The notes under the pieces are model-generated. The model had not been told where the DNA came from and did no database searches. It was given only the letters and a program-made list of their open reading frames with translations. Positions 6,096-16,454 of a stretch of DNA of 64,000 nt are shown here, piece after piece. The position numbers and the translations under genes were made by a program. The stretch is from Streptomyces anulatus (lineage in GTDB: Bacteria; Actinomycetota; Actinomycetes; Streptomycetales; Streptomycetaceae). Each line of letters starts with the position of its first letter. Within the stretch, counting starts at the first letter, position 1. Location of the stretch: positions 124,001 through 188,000 of the forward strand of contig NZ_JOEZ01000002.1 of assembly GCF_000721175.1 (NCBI RefSeq), read 5' to 3'.

Positions 6096-8462
6096 GTGGT
6101 CGGCTATCTGGTGTTCATGGTCTGCTCAGGTCTGGTCGTCGTACTGGCGAATGCCTTGGCGGACTGGCGGGACCGGCCGCTGTGGCCCGGTCCGGGCCAC
6201 GCGGGAGCGCTGGGCATACGGGCCAGGCTGGCGGGCGACGGGAAGTCCTGGCCGGCCCGGCCGGTCAAGGGTGACCTGTGGGTGCCGGACGGGGACGGTC
6301 CGCTCCACTTCGTCGACGGGGTGCACAGTCCGCTCCCCGTGGCCCGTGGCGGGCGGGTGCTGGACACGGTCCCCCTCCGGGGATTCCCTCACGAAGGGCC
6401 GCTCGTCGTGCGTCAGGTGACCGTACTCTACGAGCCGCCGGACGGGGCCGCCGTGCTGCGCCTGCGCGTTCCGGAATCGGCGGTGCCGTTTCTGGCGGGC
6501 GCGCTCACCGGGCCGGCGGGTCCGGCCGCCGGATCGGCGGCCAGGCCGCCGCACGAGGCGTTCCGCCTCTCCGCGCGGCGGGTGCTGAGAGTGCCCCGTC
6601 CGGCCGCGCTGGCGTTGATGGCGGCACTGCTGCTCGGTCTCTTCGGCCTGCACACCTTCGTCCTCGGCCAGTCTGTCACCGCGGAGGTCACCGCCAAGCG
6701 CGACGGCGTGTGCTCGGTGCGCTGGCAGGACCCCTGGAACGGCGGCACGCGCACGGCGGGCGTCGACTGTTACGGCGGTGAACGGGCCGGTGATCCGCTG
6801 CGGATATCCGCCCGGCCGTGGCCCGTGCGCGGTGAGGCAGCCGACCTCGAGGACTCGCCGTTCATGCTGATGCTCGGCCTGGTGGTGACCGGCACGGGTG
6901 GGCTCGTCGGCACCGCGGCCGCCTCGCTCGGTGACGTCGCCCGGCTGCGGGCGCTGCGCCGGTATCTGCGCGACGGCCCGGCGGGCCGGGAGTCGTCCGC
7001 CCTTCGGCGGGCCGCCGCCATGGTCCCGTGGTGGAGCGTCGCGGCCGGGGTGCTTGGGCTGGCCGGCGCGGGTGTGCTGCTCTGCGCGTACGGCTTCGGC
7101 ACGACCGTACGGGCCACGGTCACCGCCACCGAGGAGTACGTCTGCCGGGTCAGCTGGCCGGATCCCTGGGACGGGACCCGGCAGAGCGCCGAGGTCGACT
7201 GCGACGACCGTGCGGTCGAGGCCAGTCAGTCCCTGGAGATCACCGCACCCGCCGGGCCGCTGCGCGGCGAGGCCTTCGACCGTGGGATCACTCCATGGGT
7301 ACTCGGCGGCGGCACAGCGGTCTTCCTGGGCCTCGCGGCGGCGGGCATCGCGTTCCGGGTCCGCGCGGCGGGCGGGCGGTCCGGTGTCCCGTCCCGATCG
7401 GGGCCAGGGGCCCGGGATACCGACCGGGACGCGCCGGTGCCCCTGGGCAAGCCGGTCCCGGCACCCGCTGGTGCCGAGGCCCGCACGGAGGACGTACTGG
7501 ACCGTGCCCATCTCGCCGCCGTCTCCCGCTGGCTCGCCTCACGCCTGAGCGGGTCTGCCGCCGCCCGTCCGGGACCGCGCGAGCCCGACATCCGTAGCAC
7601 GGGGTGGTGGCGCTCGCCGCGGCTGCGGCGGCAGGCGCTGGCGTCCGGGGTCTCCTGGGGCGCCCTGCTCGTCCTCGCGGTCACGGCGGGTCTCTCGGGC
7701 TGGTGGTGGGTGACGGCGCTGCGGCTGTGGGGTTCCGAGACGGCGACCGCGCGGGCCGCCGTGACCCTGCGCTACGACGACGGCTTCCCGCTCTCCCCGT
7801 GGCTGGTGCCCGGTGACGCCGAGGTCACCTTCCGTACGGCGGACGGCCGTAAGGTCACCACGGACCTCGCCTATAGGGACGAACCCGCCCCGGGCGAAGG
7901 CGATCGGCTCACCGTCGAGTACGCCGTGCAGTCCCCGTCCGCCGTTCGCGTCCCCGGCGATCCGGGACTCGATCGCGGGCTGTGGATCAGTGGCGGGGGC
8001 GTGGCGGCCGCGCTGATCCGCGTGGCGTGGTGCGGTGTGTTTACCGCGAGGGTCATGCGCCTCGTGCTGGCGGCCGCCCGTGGCGCCGAGACCAGGACAG
8101 CCGGCTATCTGCTGCTGCCCGATCCCGAGGACCCTGCCAAGGCGCCGCCGCAGTTGGTGTTCTTCGCCGAGGGTGAGAACCGCCCCTTCGCCCTGCTGGA
8201 AGCCGTCCCGGGCACGGCCCGCTCTCGCCTGGTCGACTGGCTGCCTTTGGAGGGCACGGCCGAACTGCGCTCCGTGCCCGGGGAGTCCGAAACGGTCGTG
8301 CCGTGGGTCGGCGGGTGCCCGGTCTGGCCGCTCAGCCCGCTCTTCGATCTTTCGGATCCGGAGGAGGAGCGGGACTTCCGGGAGTACGTGGAGGATCTGG
8401 CGCCGCCGTGGATCGCGCTGCCGCGGTCGCAGGGACTCCGTGAGGATGAGGGGACCCCGTGA
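6096..8462 (+). CDS. Large membrane protein with duplicated extracytoplasmic modules, unknown function
   Basis: The 788-residue product starts at GTG 6096. It has an N-terminal membrane helix, a cytoplasmic-looking region, then repeated blocks of membrane helix followed by an extracytoplasmic beta-type segment. Two blocks are clearly duplicated. Around residues 200-250 it reads VTAEVTAKRDGVCSVRWQDP with a later GVDCYG and RGEA; around residues 340-400 it reads VRATVTATEEYVCRVSWPDP with EVDCDD and RGEA. Each block keeps two cysteines, probably a disulfide. A third, shorter DUF3592-like block follows (residues 570-650). The C-terminus is a soluble domain. No enzymatic motif was recognised. A strong hairpin terminator follows at 8517. 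Confidence 0.7.
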   Translation: MVGYLVFMVCSGLVVVLANALADWRDRPLWPGPGHAGALGIRARLAGDGKSWPARPVKGDLWVPDGDGPLHFVDGVHSPLPVARGGRVLDTVPLRGFPHEGPLVVRQVTVLYEPPDGAAVLRLRVPESAVPFLAGALTGPAGPAAGSAARPPHEAFRLSARRVLRVPRPAALALMAALLLGLFGLHTFVLGQSVTAEVTAKRDGVCSVRWQDPWNGGTRTAGVDCYGGERAGDPLRISARPWPVRGEAADLEDSPFMLMLGLVVTGTGGLVGTAAASLGDVARLRALRRYLRDGPAGRESSALRRAAAMVPWWSVAAGVLGLAGAGVLLCAYGFGTTVRATVTATEEYVCRVSWPDPWDGTRQSAEVDCDDRAVEASQSLEITAPAGPLRGEAFDRGITPWVLGGGTAVFLGLAAAGIAFRVRAAGGRSGVPSRSGPGARDTDRDAPVPLGKPVPAPAGAEARTEDVLDRAHLAAVSRWLASRLSGSAAARPGPREPDIRSTGWWRSPRLRRQALASGVSWGALLVLAVTAGLSGWWWVTALRLWGSETATARAAVTLRYDDGFPLSPWLVPGDAEVTFRTADGRKVTTDLAYRDEPAPGEGDRLTVEYAVQSPSAVRVPGDPGLDRGLWISGGGVAAALIRVAWCGVFTARVMRLVLAAARGAETRTAGYLLLPDPEDPAKAPPQLVFFAEGENRPFALLEAVPGTARSRLVDWLPLEGTAELRSVPGESETVVPWVGGCPVWPLSPLFDLSDPEEERDFREYVEDLAPPWIALPRSQGLREDEGTP

Positions 8463-8516
8463 CGGTGAGGGCCCCGTCTGAGGCGCTCATCGTGAGCCGC
8501 GCGTAACTGAACGGGT

Positions 8517-8558
8517 AGCGCCCCCAACAGGCGTCCATACTTCTCTGTTGGGGGCGCT
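8517..8558 (+). terminator. Perfect 14-bp hairpin terminator
   Basis: AGCGCCCCCAACAG and CTGTTGGGGGCGCT form a perfect 14-bp stem with a 14-base loop, 55 bases after the stop of the large membrane protein. The next gene converges, so it probably serves both strands. Confidence 0.85.
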
Positions 8559-8654
8559 TCACCGTGTCTGGGTGAGCGCACCTAGCCACTCGCGGTAACG
8601 GCCGGGACCCCAGCCGTGGCGCTGATGGAGTGTGGGACCCGCGTTCAGACCAGC

Positions 8655-10514
8655 TCAGTGACCGGTGTACTCGAAGATGTAGAGCCCGAAGTCGCGGTCG
8701 GAGGCCGCGACGTACTCCTTCCCGAAGGAGTTGAAGGTCTGCACGCCCCAGAAGTTGTTGCCGCCCTCGTCGATGAAGCGGCCGACCTCCACGAGCTTGT
8801 CGTTCTTGATCTTCGTGACCCGGAATCCGCCCGCGTAGTAGGCGAAGTACGCCAGGTCGGGCCGGACGCCGGAGGTCGCCACCTCGTGGACGCTCAGGTC
8901 GCCGAAGCCGGAGGCGTACGCGGGGTCCTGGCTCTCCGGGATGGCGTACGTGTCCAGCTCGGTCATTTTGCCGCCCTTGTTGCGGTAGAGGTGGGCGTAG
9001 CCCCAGCCGTCGAAGTACGACGAGAAGGTGAGCCGGTCGCCCTTCGTACCGATGTCCACCGGCAGGGTGGCGGGACCGGTGCCGGCGAGGCAGTCCTCGT
9101 TGCTGTAGGGCCGGTCGAAGACGGCGAAGCCCTGGCCGCGCGGTGCGACGCCGAACGTCGGCAGGGTGCCCTCGACGCTCATGCCGCTCTGCGCGTCGCA
9201 GGCGTCCGAGCCGGTGCGGTTGAAGACGAGCACGGCGTCGTAGCCGCCCGCCGCCTCGACGTTGGCGGCCTTCTCGGTGAAGGTGCAGACGCCTCGTTCC
9301 ACGACGGCGATGTCCACCGCGGCCGGGTCGCCCGCGGGGACGGCGGGGCTGTCGTTGCAGCCCAGGCCGGCGTATACCGTGTCACCGGTGATGGTCTTGC
9401 CCGCCTCCAGCGGGATGCCCTGCCCGGCGGTGACGGCGGTGCCGTCGTCCAGGTTGCGCGCCGACAGCGCGTACGGGCCGAAGTCCTCGTCGGCGCCCAT
9501 CACATACCGGTTGCCGAGGGTGAACTCCGCCTGGTGGCCGTTGCCTTCCGGCGCCACCTCTCGCCCCGCCGCGGTGCCTTCGGGATCGGGGTCGGTGAAG
9601 TCCGTGTCGCCAATGTACTTGAGGTTCTTCGGGTCGGTCGCGTCGAGCGCCACGTAACCCGCGTCCCAGTAGGAGGCCAGCAGGACCTGGCGGCCGCGGA
9701 TGTTCTTGACGACCATGTCGTGCAGGAAGACCTCGGTCAGGTTCTCCGGGGCGGCCTGCAGGATCTGCGGGAAGGTCTCGTCGAGGTCGTACTCGGCGAT
9801 GAGCTGCGGCTTGGCCGGATCGGTGATGTCCATGATGTCGACGTCGGTGCCCTCTTCGTTGTCGACGATCACGGCGTACGCCTTGCGGCCCGCGTCCCAT
9901 GCGAACACGCTGTGGATCTGACGGGCGGTCTCCGTCGTCTCGCCCTCGAGGGTGAAGTCGCCGACGCCCTCGGCGAGCGTCTTCGGCTTGGTGGGGTCGG
10001 TGACGTCGTAGATGTTCATGCCGCCGGAGCCGGTCTCGCCGCAGATCTCGTTGTTGCTGACGAGGACGTCACCGCTGAAGGACGGTGTGGACAGGTGCAC
10101 CGTCTGGATGCCCTCGCCGGGGGCGCTGCCCGCCGGGGCGGGGATGAAGCCGACCTCCTTGGGTTTGCTGGGCTTGCGGATGTCGACCACGTGCACGCCG
10201 GTGTTGTCGCAGCCGACGCCGCCCCAGGAGGCGAGGTAGGCGTAGCCCTTGTGGACGCCGACGTCGGCGATCTTTCCCTCGACGACGTTGCTCAGCTTGA
10301 GTTTGCTGACCAGGCGGACGTTCTTCTGGGTGGCCGGCAGGTGTCCGTCGCTGCCGCCGTGCTGGTCATGGCCGTGTGTGGCCGCCGCGTTGTCGATGGC
10401 GCCGTCGGATGCCGAGACGCCGTCATGTGCCTGTGCGGAACCGGCGAGAGCGGTCGTGGCGAAGAGTATCGCCGCGAGGACGCCCACGCCGGTCCGTCTG
10501 TGGGCCTTGCGCAT
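8655..10514 (-). CDS. Secreted LVIVD-repeat / PA-domain protein
   Basis: The product is about 619 residues and exported: ATG 10514 with GGAGG upstream opens a Tat/Sec-like signal (MRKAHRRTG, hydrophobic core, AGSAQAHD). A His-rich patch follows (THGHDQHGGSDGH), a possible metal ligand. The body contains repeated beta-propeller-like units of the LVIVD type (VHVVDIRKPSKPKEV, MNIYDVTDPTKPK, VDIMDITDPAKPQ, VALDATDPKNLK). A protease-associated (PA) domain is inserted around residues 390-470 (VERGVCTFTEKAANVEAAGG), then further propeller strands. Such proteins are extracellular and of unknown biochemical role. A TACTTAGTGC sequence upstream at 10593 resembles the shared operator of this region. Confidence 0.8.
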   Translation of the reverse strand: MRKAHRRTGVGVLAAILFATTALAGSAQAHDGVSASDGAIDNAAATHGHDQHGGSDGHLPATQKNVRLVSKLKLSNVVEGKIADVGVHKGYAYLASWGGVGCDNTGVHVVDIRKPSKPKEVGFIPAPAGSAPGEGIQTVHLSTPSFSGDVLVSNNEICGETGSGGMNIYDVTDPTKPKTLAEGVGDFTLEGETTETARQIHSVFAWDAGRKAYAVIVDNEEGTDVDIMDITDPAKPQLIAEYDLDETFPQILQAAPENLTEVFLHDMVVKNIRGRQVLLASYWDAGYVALDATDPKNLKYIGDTDFTDPDPEGTAAGREVAPEGNGHQAEFTLGNRYVMGADEDFGPYALSARNLDDGTAVTAGQGIPLEAGKTITGDTVYAGLGCNDSPAVPAGDPAAVDIAVVERGVCTFTEKAANVEAAGGYDAVLVFNRTGSDACDAQSGMSVEGTLPTFGVAPRGQGFAVFDRPYSNEDCLAGTGPATLPVDIGTKGDRLTFSSYFDGWGYAHLYRNKGGKMTELDTYAIPESQDPAYASGFGDLSVHEVATSGVRPDLAYFAYYAGGFRVTKIKNDKLVEVGRFIDEGGNNFWGVQTFNSFGKEYVAASDRDFGLYIFEYTGH

Positions 10515-10589
10515 GCTTGACCTCCACTCGTGCGGCCGGGGTTGCCGGCCCATAACGAGGTGATGCCGGCCAACTGACCGGCGTCGCGA

Positions 10590-10602
10590 AGGTACTTAGT
10601 GC
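10590..10602 (-). promoter_or_regulatory. TACTTAGT operator-like core upstream of the LVIVD gene
   Basis: GGTACTTAGTGC contains the ACTTAGT/ACTAAGT core of the CTACTWAGTAG palindrome but lacks good outer arms. It sits about 80 bases upstream of the LVIVD-protein start and 190 bases from csoR. It is a weaker member of the set. Confidence 0.3.
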
Positions 10603-10786
10603 AGTGCTCCATCGAAAGGTCTTTAACGAGATCGTATTTTTCCGGGACTTGAGGGAGCACGGCACGCGGTGAAGTCATCGGCCGCGCGAAGAGGGCCCCG
10701 TATCCGCAGGTCCGGTGCGACGGATGCGGGGGCACAGTTCACGTCCGCCTTCTGTCCGACTCCGCCAGGTAATACTGTTTCGGGGT

Positions 10787-11104
10787 ATGGACCAGCTGGA
10801 ACAGGCCGAGGCCGGGCAGGCGTCGCCGGGCTATCACGATGACAAGGACGCCGTCCTCAAGCGGCTCCGCCGCATCGAGGGACAGGTTCGAGGCCTGCAG
10901 CGCCTGGTGGAGCAGGACCAGTACTGCATCGACGTCCTCACCCAGGTCGCGGCCACCACCAAGGCCCTCCAGGCGGTGGCGATGCAACTCCTGGAAGACC
11001 ACCTCGGGCACTGCGTCCAGGACGCCGTTGCCGCCGGGGCGGACGAGACTGGGGACAAGGTCGCGGAGGCTACGCGGGCCATCGCCCGGTTGCTGCGCAC
11101 CTGA
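10787..11104 (+). CDS. csoR: Copper-sensing transcriptional repressor CsoR
   Basis: CsoR is an all-helical repressor that releases DNA on binding Cu(I). The 105-residue product has the family core KRLRRIEGQVRGLQRLVEQD and the Cu(I) ligand set Cys47, His72 and Cys76 (YCIDVLTQ and DHLGHCV), with the 25/4 spacing of characterised CsoR proteins. ATG 10787 gives the usual length, although the ribosome site upstream is weak. The sequence AATACTGTTTCGGGGTAT overlapping the start looks like a degenerate CsoR operator and might mediate autoregulation. A good operator exists at 14196 in front of copZ-copA, the obvious target. Confidence 0.9.
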   Translation: MDQLEQAEAGQASPGYHDDKDAVLKRLRRIEGQVRGLQRLVEQDQYCIDVLTQVAATTKALQAVAMQLLEDHLGHCVQDAVAAGADETGDKVAEATRAIARLLRT

Positions 11105-11371
11105 GGCTGGCGGTTCACCCTGAAGTAGCCACACAAGCCGCGCGCACGGGCGGAGGACGCCACACATCCCCCGTTTGCCTCTGTCTGGGCGCGCACTCTC
11201 CGGCAAGGGAGATGACGATGTCGGCCCTCCCGCCCCCGCGCGCCGTGCCGTACGCGCACGACTCCGTCAGGTCCGCATCTCCCGGATGGCGGGACACCGA
11301 CTGGGCGGCCCGAGAGGGGCTTCTGGCACGCTCGGGGACTGAGCCGACGAGCCCGACGGACCGGCTCGACA

Positions 11372-11407
11372 CTGAGGCGCCCGGCCTCATCGGACCGGGC
11401 GCCTCAG
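11372..11407 (-). terminator. Perfect 13-bp hairpin terminator after copA
   Basis: CTGAGGCGCCCGG and CCGGGCGCCTCAG form a perfect 13-bp stem with a 10-base loop, 23 bases beyond the copA stop. It also faces the end of csoR. The 260 bases between csoR and this hairpin hold no convincing gene. Confidence 0.8.
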
Positions 11408-11429
11408 CCGAAGGGGCAATGCCTTGCAG

Positions 11430-13712
<2,283 letters not shown>

Positions 13713-13824
13713 GTGCGTATCTCCAGGGGGAGGCCAGGACGCACAGCGTCCGTATCAGCGGAGCGATACGTCCCGGCGCGGGGAGGAATTCGCGTGTCCG
13801 GGGCCGTCGGCCCCGGCTGAGGCG

Positions 13825-14112
13825 TCAGGCGCGGCCGACGAGCTCGTAGCCCGCCTCGTCGACGGCCGCGCGGACGGCCTCCTCGTCGAGCGGGGCGGCG
13901 GAGGTGACGGTCACCTCGCCGGTCGTGGCGACGGCCTGGACCGCGGTGACGCCGTCCAGCGCGGAGATCTCCTTGGAGACCGCGCCCTCGCAGTGGCCGC
14001 AGGTCATGCCGGACACCTTGTAGACGGTGGTGACGCCGACGCCCTGGACGTCGACCGTGGTGCCGGAGCCGCAGGAGCCACAGCAGGAGCTGGTGTTCGT
14101 CTCGGTGGTCAT
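13825..14112 (-). CDS. copZ: Copper chaperone CopZ-like HMA protein with Cys-rich N-terminus
   Basis: A small cytosolic metallochaperone that would hand Cu(I) to CopA. The 95-residue product has one ferredoxin-fold HMA domain with SGMTCGHCEGAV (Cys38/Cys41). Unusually, about 27 extra residues precede it, containing SSCCGSCGSG (Cys10, Cys11, Cys14). This adds a second thiol cluster that could store copper or exchange it with the HMA site. The start at ATG 14112 has a GAGGAAG site. A perfect CsoR-type palindrome lies 84 bases upstream. Confidence 0.9.
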   Translation of the reverse strand: MTTETNTSSCCGSCGSGTTVDVQGVGVTTVYKVSGMTCGHCEGAVSKEISALDGVTAVQAVATTGEVTVTSAAPLDEEAVRAAVDEAGYELVGRA

Positions 14113-14195
14113 GGCTTCTTCCTCGGGGTCTGGATGCGTGGGTCATTTCCGGGAGGGGCGCCGCTTCCCTGCCTCTCCCGGCCGATGGGGACACT

Positions 14196-14212
14196 ATACC
14201 CCCTAGGGGTAT
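14196..14212 (-). promoter_or_regulatory. CsoR operator
   Basis: ATACCCC-CTA-GGGGTAT is a perfect 7-bp-arm palindrome of the well-known CsoR (TACCCC..GGGGTA) type. Lying upstream of copZ-copA and in a locus with its own csoR, it is very likely the copper-responsive operator. Confidence 0.88.
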
Positions 14213-14264
14213 TCAGCTACCTGTGATGCTGCCCACGCGATCTGTTTGAAACGGGCCCCGATCG

Positions 14265-14282
14265 CTAATTTACTTAGTAGGC
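14265..14282 (+). promoter_or_regulatory. CTAATTTACTTAGTAGG operator-like palindrome before the riboswitch
   Basis: CTAA-N5-TTAG (14265-14277) overlaps TTACTTAGTAG (14271-14281), whose complement CTACTAAGTAA matches the sites at 4067 and 5744. It lies just ahead of the cobalamin riboswitch, where the promoter of cbtB-cbtA should be. This suggests a second, protein-based control layer. Confidence 0.5.
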
Positions 14283-14284
14283 CG

Positions 14285-14440
14285 TCGCGACCTGCGACGA
14301 CAACTTCACATCGAGGCGACGGTGAGCAGGAACCCGGTGAGAATCCGGGACGGTCCCGCCACTGTGACCGGGGTTGCACCCGGGAGTCAGACACTGACCC
14401 GTCGTCCTCCTGAACGGCGGGGCGTGTGCACCCCGCGAGG
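14285..14440 (+). promoter_or_regulatory. Cobalamin (adenosylcobalamin) riboswitch
   Basis: The leader contains the conserved cobalamin aptamer core: GGAACCCGGTGAGAATCCGGG, then GGTCCCGCCACTGTGACCGGG (the B12 box region) and AGTCAGACACTGACCCG. It ends just before the cbtB ribosome site at 14437. B12 riboswitches normally switch off uptake genes when cobalamin is plentiful, and cbtB-cbtA are known members of such regulons. The 5' boundary is approximate. Confidence 0.92.
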
Positions 14441-14447
14441 AGGTTCC

Positions 14448-14684
14448 ATGAGTGCTTCGGCGGCTCCACAGGCACGGCCGGCCGCCGGCCTGGTCGTCCA
14501 CCCGCTGCGAGACGGGCTGATCGCTGCCGCGGCGGTGATCCTCGCGCTGGTCGCGCTGGACGCGGTCTTCCTGGACCAGGGCGCGCTGCTGTCGCCGGCG
14601 CTGGGCAAGGTCGCGGCATCGGCCAACTACGTCCATGAGTTCGCCCACGACGGTCGGCACCTTCTTGCCGGCCCCTGCCACTGA
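14448..14684 (+). CDS. cbtB: Cobalt transporter subunit CbtB
   Basis: CbtB is the small subunit of the CbtAB cobalt uptake system. The 78-residue product has one membrane helix (IAAAAVILALVALDAVFL) and the diagnostic C-terminus HEFAHDGRHLLAGPCH (residues 63-78), whose histidines probably bind cobalt. ATG 14448 is chosen because GAGGAGG lies five bases upstream and the aptamer ends just before it. It is followed at once by cbtA. Confidence 0.92.
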   Translation: MSASAAPQARPAAGLVVHPLRDGLIAAAAVILALVALDAVFLDQGALLSPALGKVAASANYVHEFAHDGRHLLAGPCH

Positions 14685-14695
14685 GAGGGGCACTC

Positions 14696-15463
14696 GTGAC
14701 ATCACTTCTGTCCCTGCTCGGGCGCGGTGCGCTCGCAGGCGGAGCCGCCGGCGTGGTCAACGGAGGGTTCTCGTGGCTGCTCGCCGAGCCGGTGCTGGAC
14801 GAGGCGGTGCGACTGGAGGCGGCCCGTGAGGAGGCGAGCGGCGCCGGATCGGCCGCGGCCGAGGTCTTCTCCCGTTCCACGCAGCACGCGGGCCTGCTGG
14901 TGGCCGCCGTCCTCACCGGGGCGGCGATCGGGGTCCTCTTCGCCGTCGTGTACGCCGTCCTGCACCGCCGGGATCCGGACGGTGCTCCCTGGCGGAGGTC
15001 GCTGACGCTGGCGGGCGCCGGATTCACCGGGGTCTGGCTGCTGCCCTTCCTCCGCTACCCGGCCAATCCGCCGGGCGTGGGCGATCCGGGAACGATCGAC
15101 ACCCGCGTCAACGCGTGGCTCGCCGCCATCGGCATCGGCGTGATCGCCGTCGCCCTGGCCTGGCGTGTCCACGGGTGGCTGGCGGAGCGCCGTCGTTCCG
15201 CACCGCAGCGTCAACTGACCGTGACCGCCATCATGCTGGCCGCACTGGCGGCGCTGTTCGCACTGCCGGACAACCCTGACGCTGTCTCCGCCCCCGCCAC
15301 GCTGGTGTGGGACTTCCGAGTGCTCTCGGCCGCGTCCATGGGCCTGCTCTGGGGCGGGCTGGCTGTGGGCTTCGGGCTGCTCGGCTTCCGGGCGGCCCGC
15401 GCCGGGGCAGCGCCGAGTCGTAGGGGTATGGAGCGTTCGGAGCTGGGGCCGTCCGTCGTCTGA
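14696..15463 (+). CDS. cbtA: Cobalt transporter CbtA
   Basis: CbtA is the polytopic subunit of the proposed CbtAB cobalt importer. The 255-residue product starts at GTG 14696 behind a GAGAGGGG site, 11 bases after cbtB. It shows the family pattern of an opening ALAGGAAGVVNGGFSWLLAEP segment, a loop with HAGLLVAAVLTGAAIG and a PFLRYPANPPGVGDPGTI motif in the middle, then paired membrane helices. It should share the riboswitch control of cbtB. Confidence 0.92.
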   Translation: MTSLLSLLGRGALAGGAAGVVNGGFSWLLAEPVLDEAVRLEAAREEASGAGSAAAEVFSRSTQHAGLLVAAVLTGAAIGVLFAVVYAVLHRRDPDGAPWRRSLTLAGAGFTGVWLLPFLRYPANPPGVGDPGTIDTRVNAWLAAIGIGVIAVALAWRVHGWLAERRRSAPQRQLTVTAIMLAALAALFALPDNPDAVSAPATLVWDFRVLSAASMGLLWGGLAVGFGLLGFRAARAGAAPSRRGMERSELGPSVV

Positions 15464-15798
15464 AGGCCGATGCCACGCAGGGAAGTTGACACAGGTCGGC
15501 CGGTCTGGGCGACCTCGCCACATCCCTGCGAAGCATGACCTCGTGGCCGGGCGGCACGTGTCGATTGCGTGCCGTCCGGCCAGGAGGACGTCCATCTCGG
15601 GGTTTCTCGTCAGCCGCCGACTCGGCCGACGATGCAGGCAGCGCAGCACCCAACGTCACGCCGAGTCAACGTGAACACGCTGTCCCGGCGCTGACGGGGC
15701 ATCAGGTTGGCCTGTCTGATGGCTGATGTCCTGGACCGCGGGTGGCAGGCCACCGGGCCGTTGTGGATGAGACGCCGACCGTTGACTGGGATCGGCAG
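15464..15798. other. Intergenic region between convergent genes
   Basis: About 335 bases between the ends of cbtA and the pspAB-like gene. No credible ribosome site with a protein-like frame was found, and no strong terminator hairpin was recognised. Confidence 0.5.
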
Positions 15799-16377
15799 TC
15801 ACAGGCCGGGGGCACCCCAGAGGGGAAACCAGCGAGTCAGGTCCTGCTCGATGCGCAGGTCGTCCCTGACGATGACCTTGACCTGCAGTTCGAGCGGGTT
15901 GTCGCGCTTCTCACCGTGCAGGGGCGCAAAGGGGTAGAAGGTGCCGCGTTTGTAGAGGTAGACCAGGGCGAGGGGGCGGAGCTCGGCGTCGCGGAAGGCG
16001 ACGAAGGAGCAGAGCAGCTGGGGACCGAAGCCGTTGTCCTGCAGGGCGGTGTTCACCGCGTGCAGGTCGTTGACGAGGGCGGGCAGGTCGTCCGGGTCGC
16101 GGCGGGAGAGCAACCACGAGTAGCCGTAGTCGTCGCGGCTGAACTCCACGGGTATGCCGCTGCGTTCGGGGTCCGCGTCCAGCAGGGCCCGTACGTCCTG
16201 TTGGACTTGGGCGAACGCGCCGCCTTCGATGCTGGCGAAGCAGACCGAGCCCGCTCCGGTCGGGGTGAATCCGATGGCCGCCTGAAGGGTGATCGCCGCC
16301 GAGGGCAGGCCGAACAGCTGGTCGAGGTCGGGCTTGACCGGCTTGCTCCGCCCGAACAGGACATCCAGGAAACCCAC
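15799..16377 (-). CDS. PspA-associated protein PspAB
   Basis: PspAB is a protein of unknown mechanism conserved next to PspA in actinobacteria. The 192-residue product opens with GFLDVLFGRSKPVKPDLDQLF, a short amphipathic helix that may contact the membrane, followed by an alpha/beta domain and a WFPLWGAPGL end. The start is GTG 16377, with GGAGC upstream. It is the last gene of a leftward pspA-pspAA-htpX-pspAB set, 77 bases after htpX. The product presumably works in the same envelope-stress response. Confidence 0.85.
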   Translation of the reverse strand: MGFLDVLFGRSKPVKPDLDQLFGLPSAAITLQAAIGFTPTGAGSVCFASIEGGAFAQVQQDVRALLDADPERSGIPVEFSRDDYGYSWLLSRRDPDDLPALVNDLHAVNTALQDNGFGPQLLCSFVAFRDAELRPLALVYLYKRGTFYPFAPLHGEKRDNPLELQVKVIVRDDLRIEQDLTRWFPLWGAPGL

Positions 16378-16454
16378 GGCCGCTCAGCTCCTTCCTGCCG
16401 GTCCCGGTTCAGACACTGCACGCCAGGCGGGGCCGGGACGGCAGTGGGCGGCGG

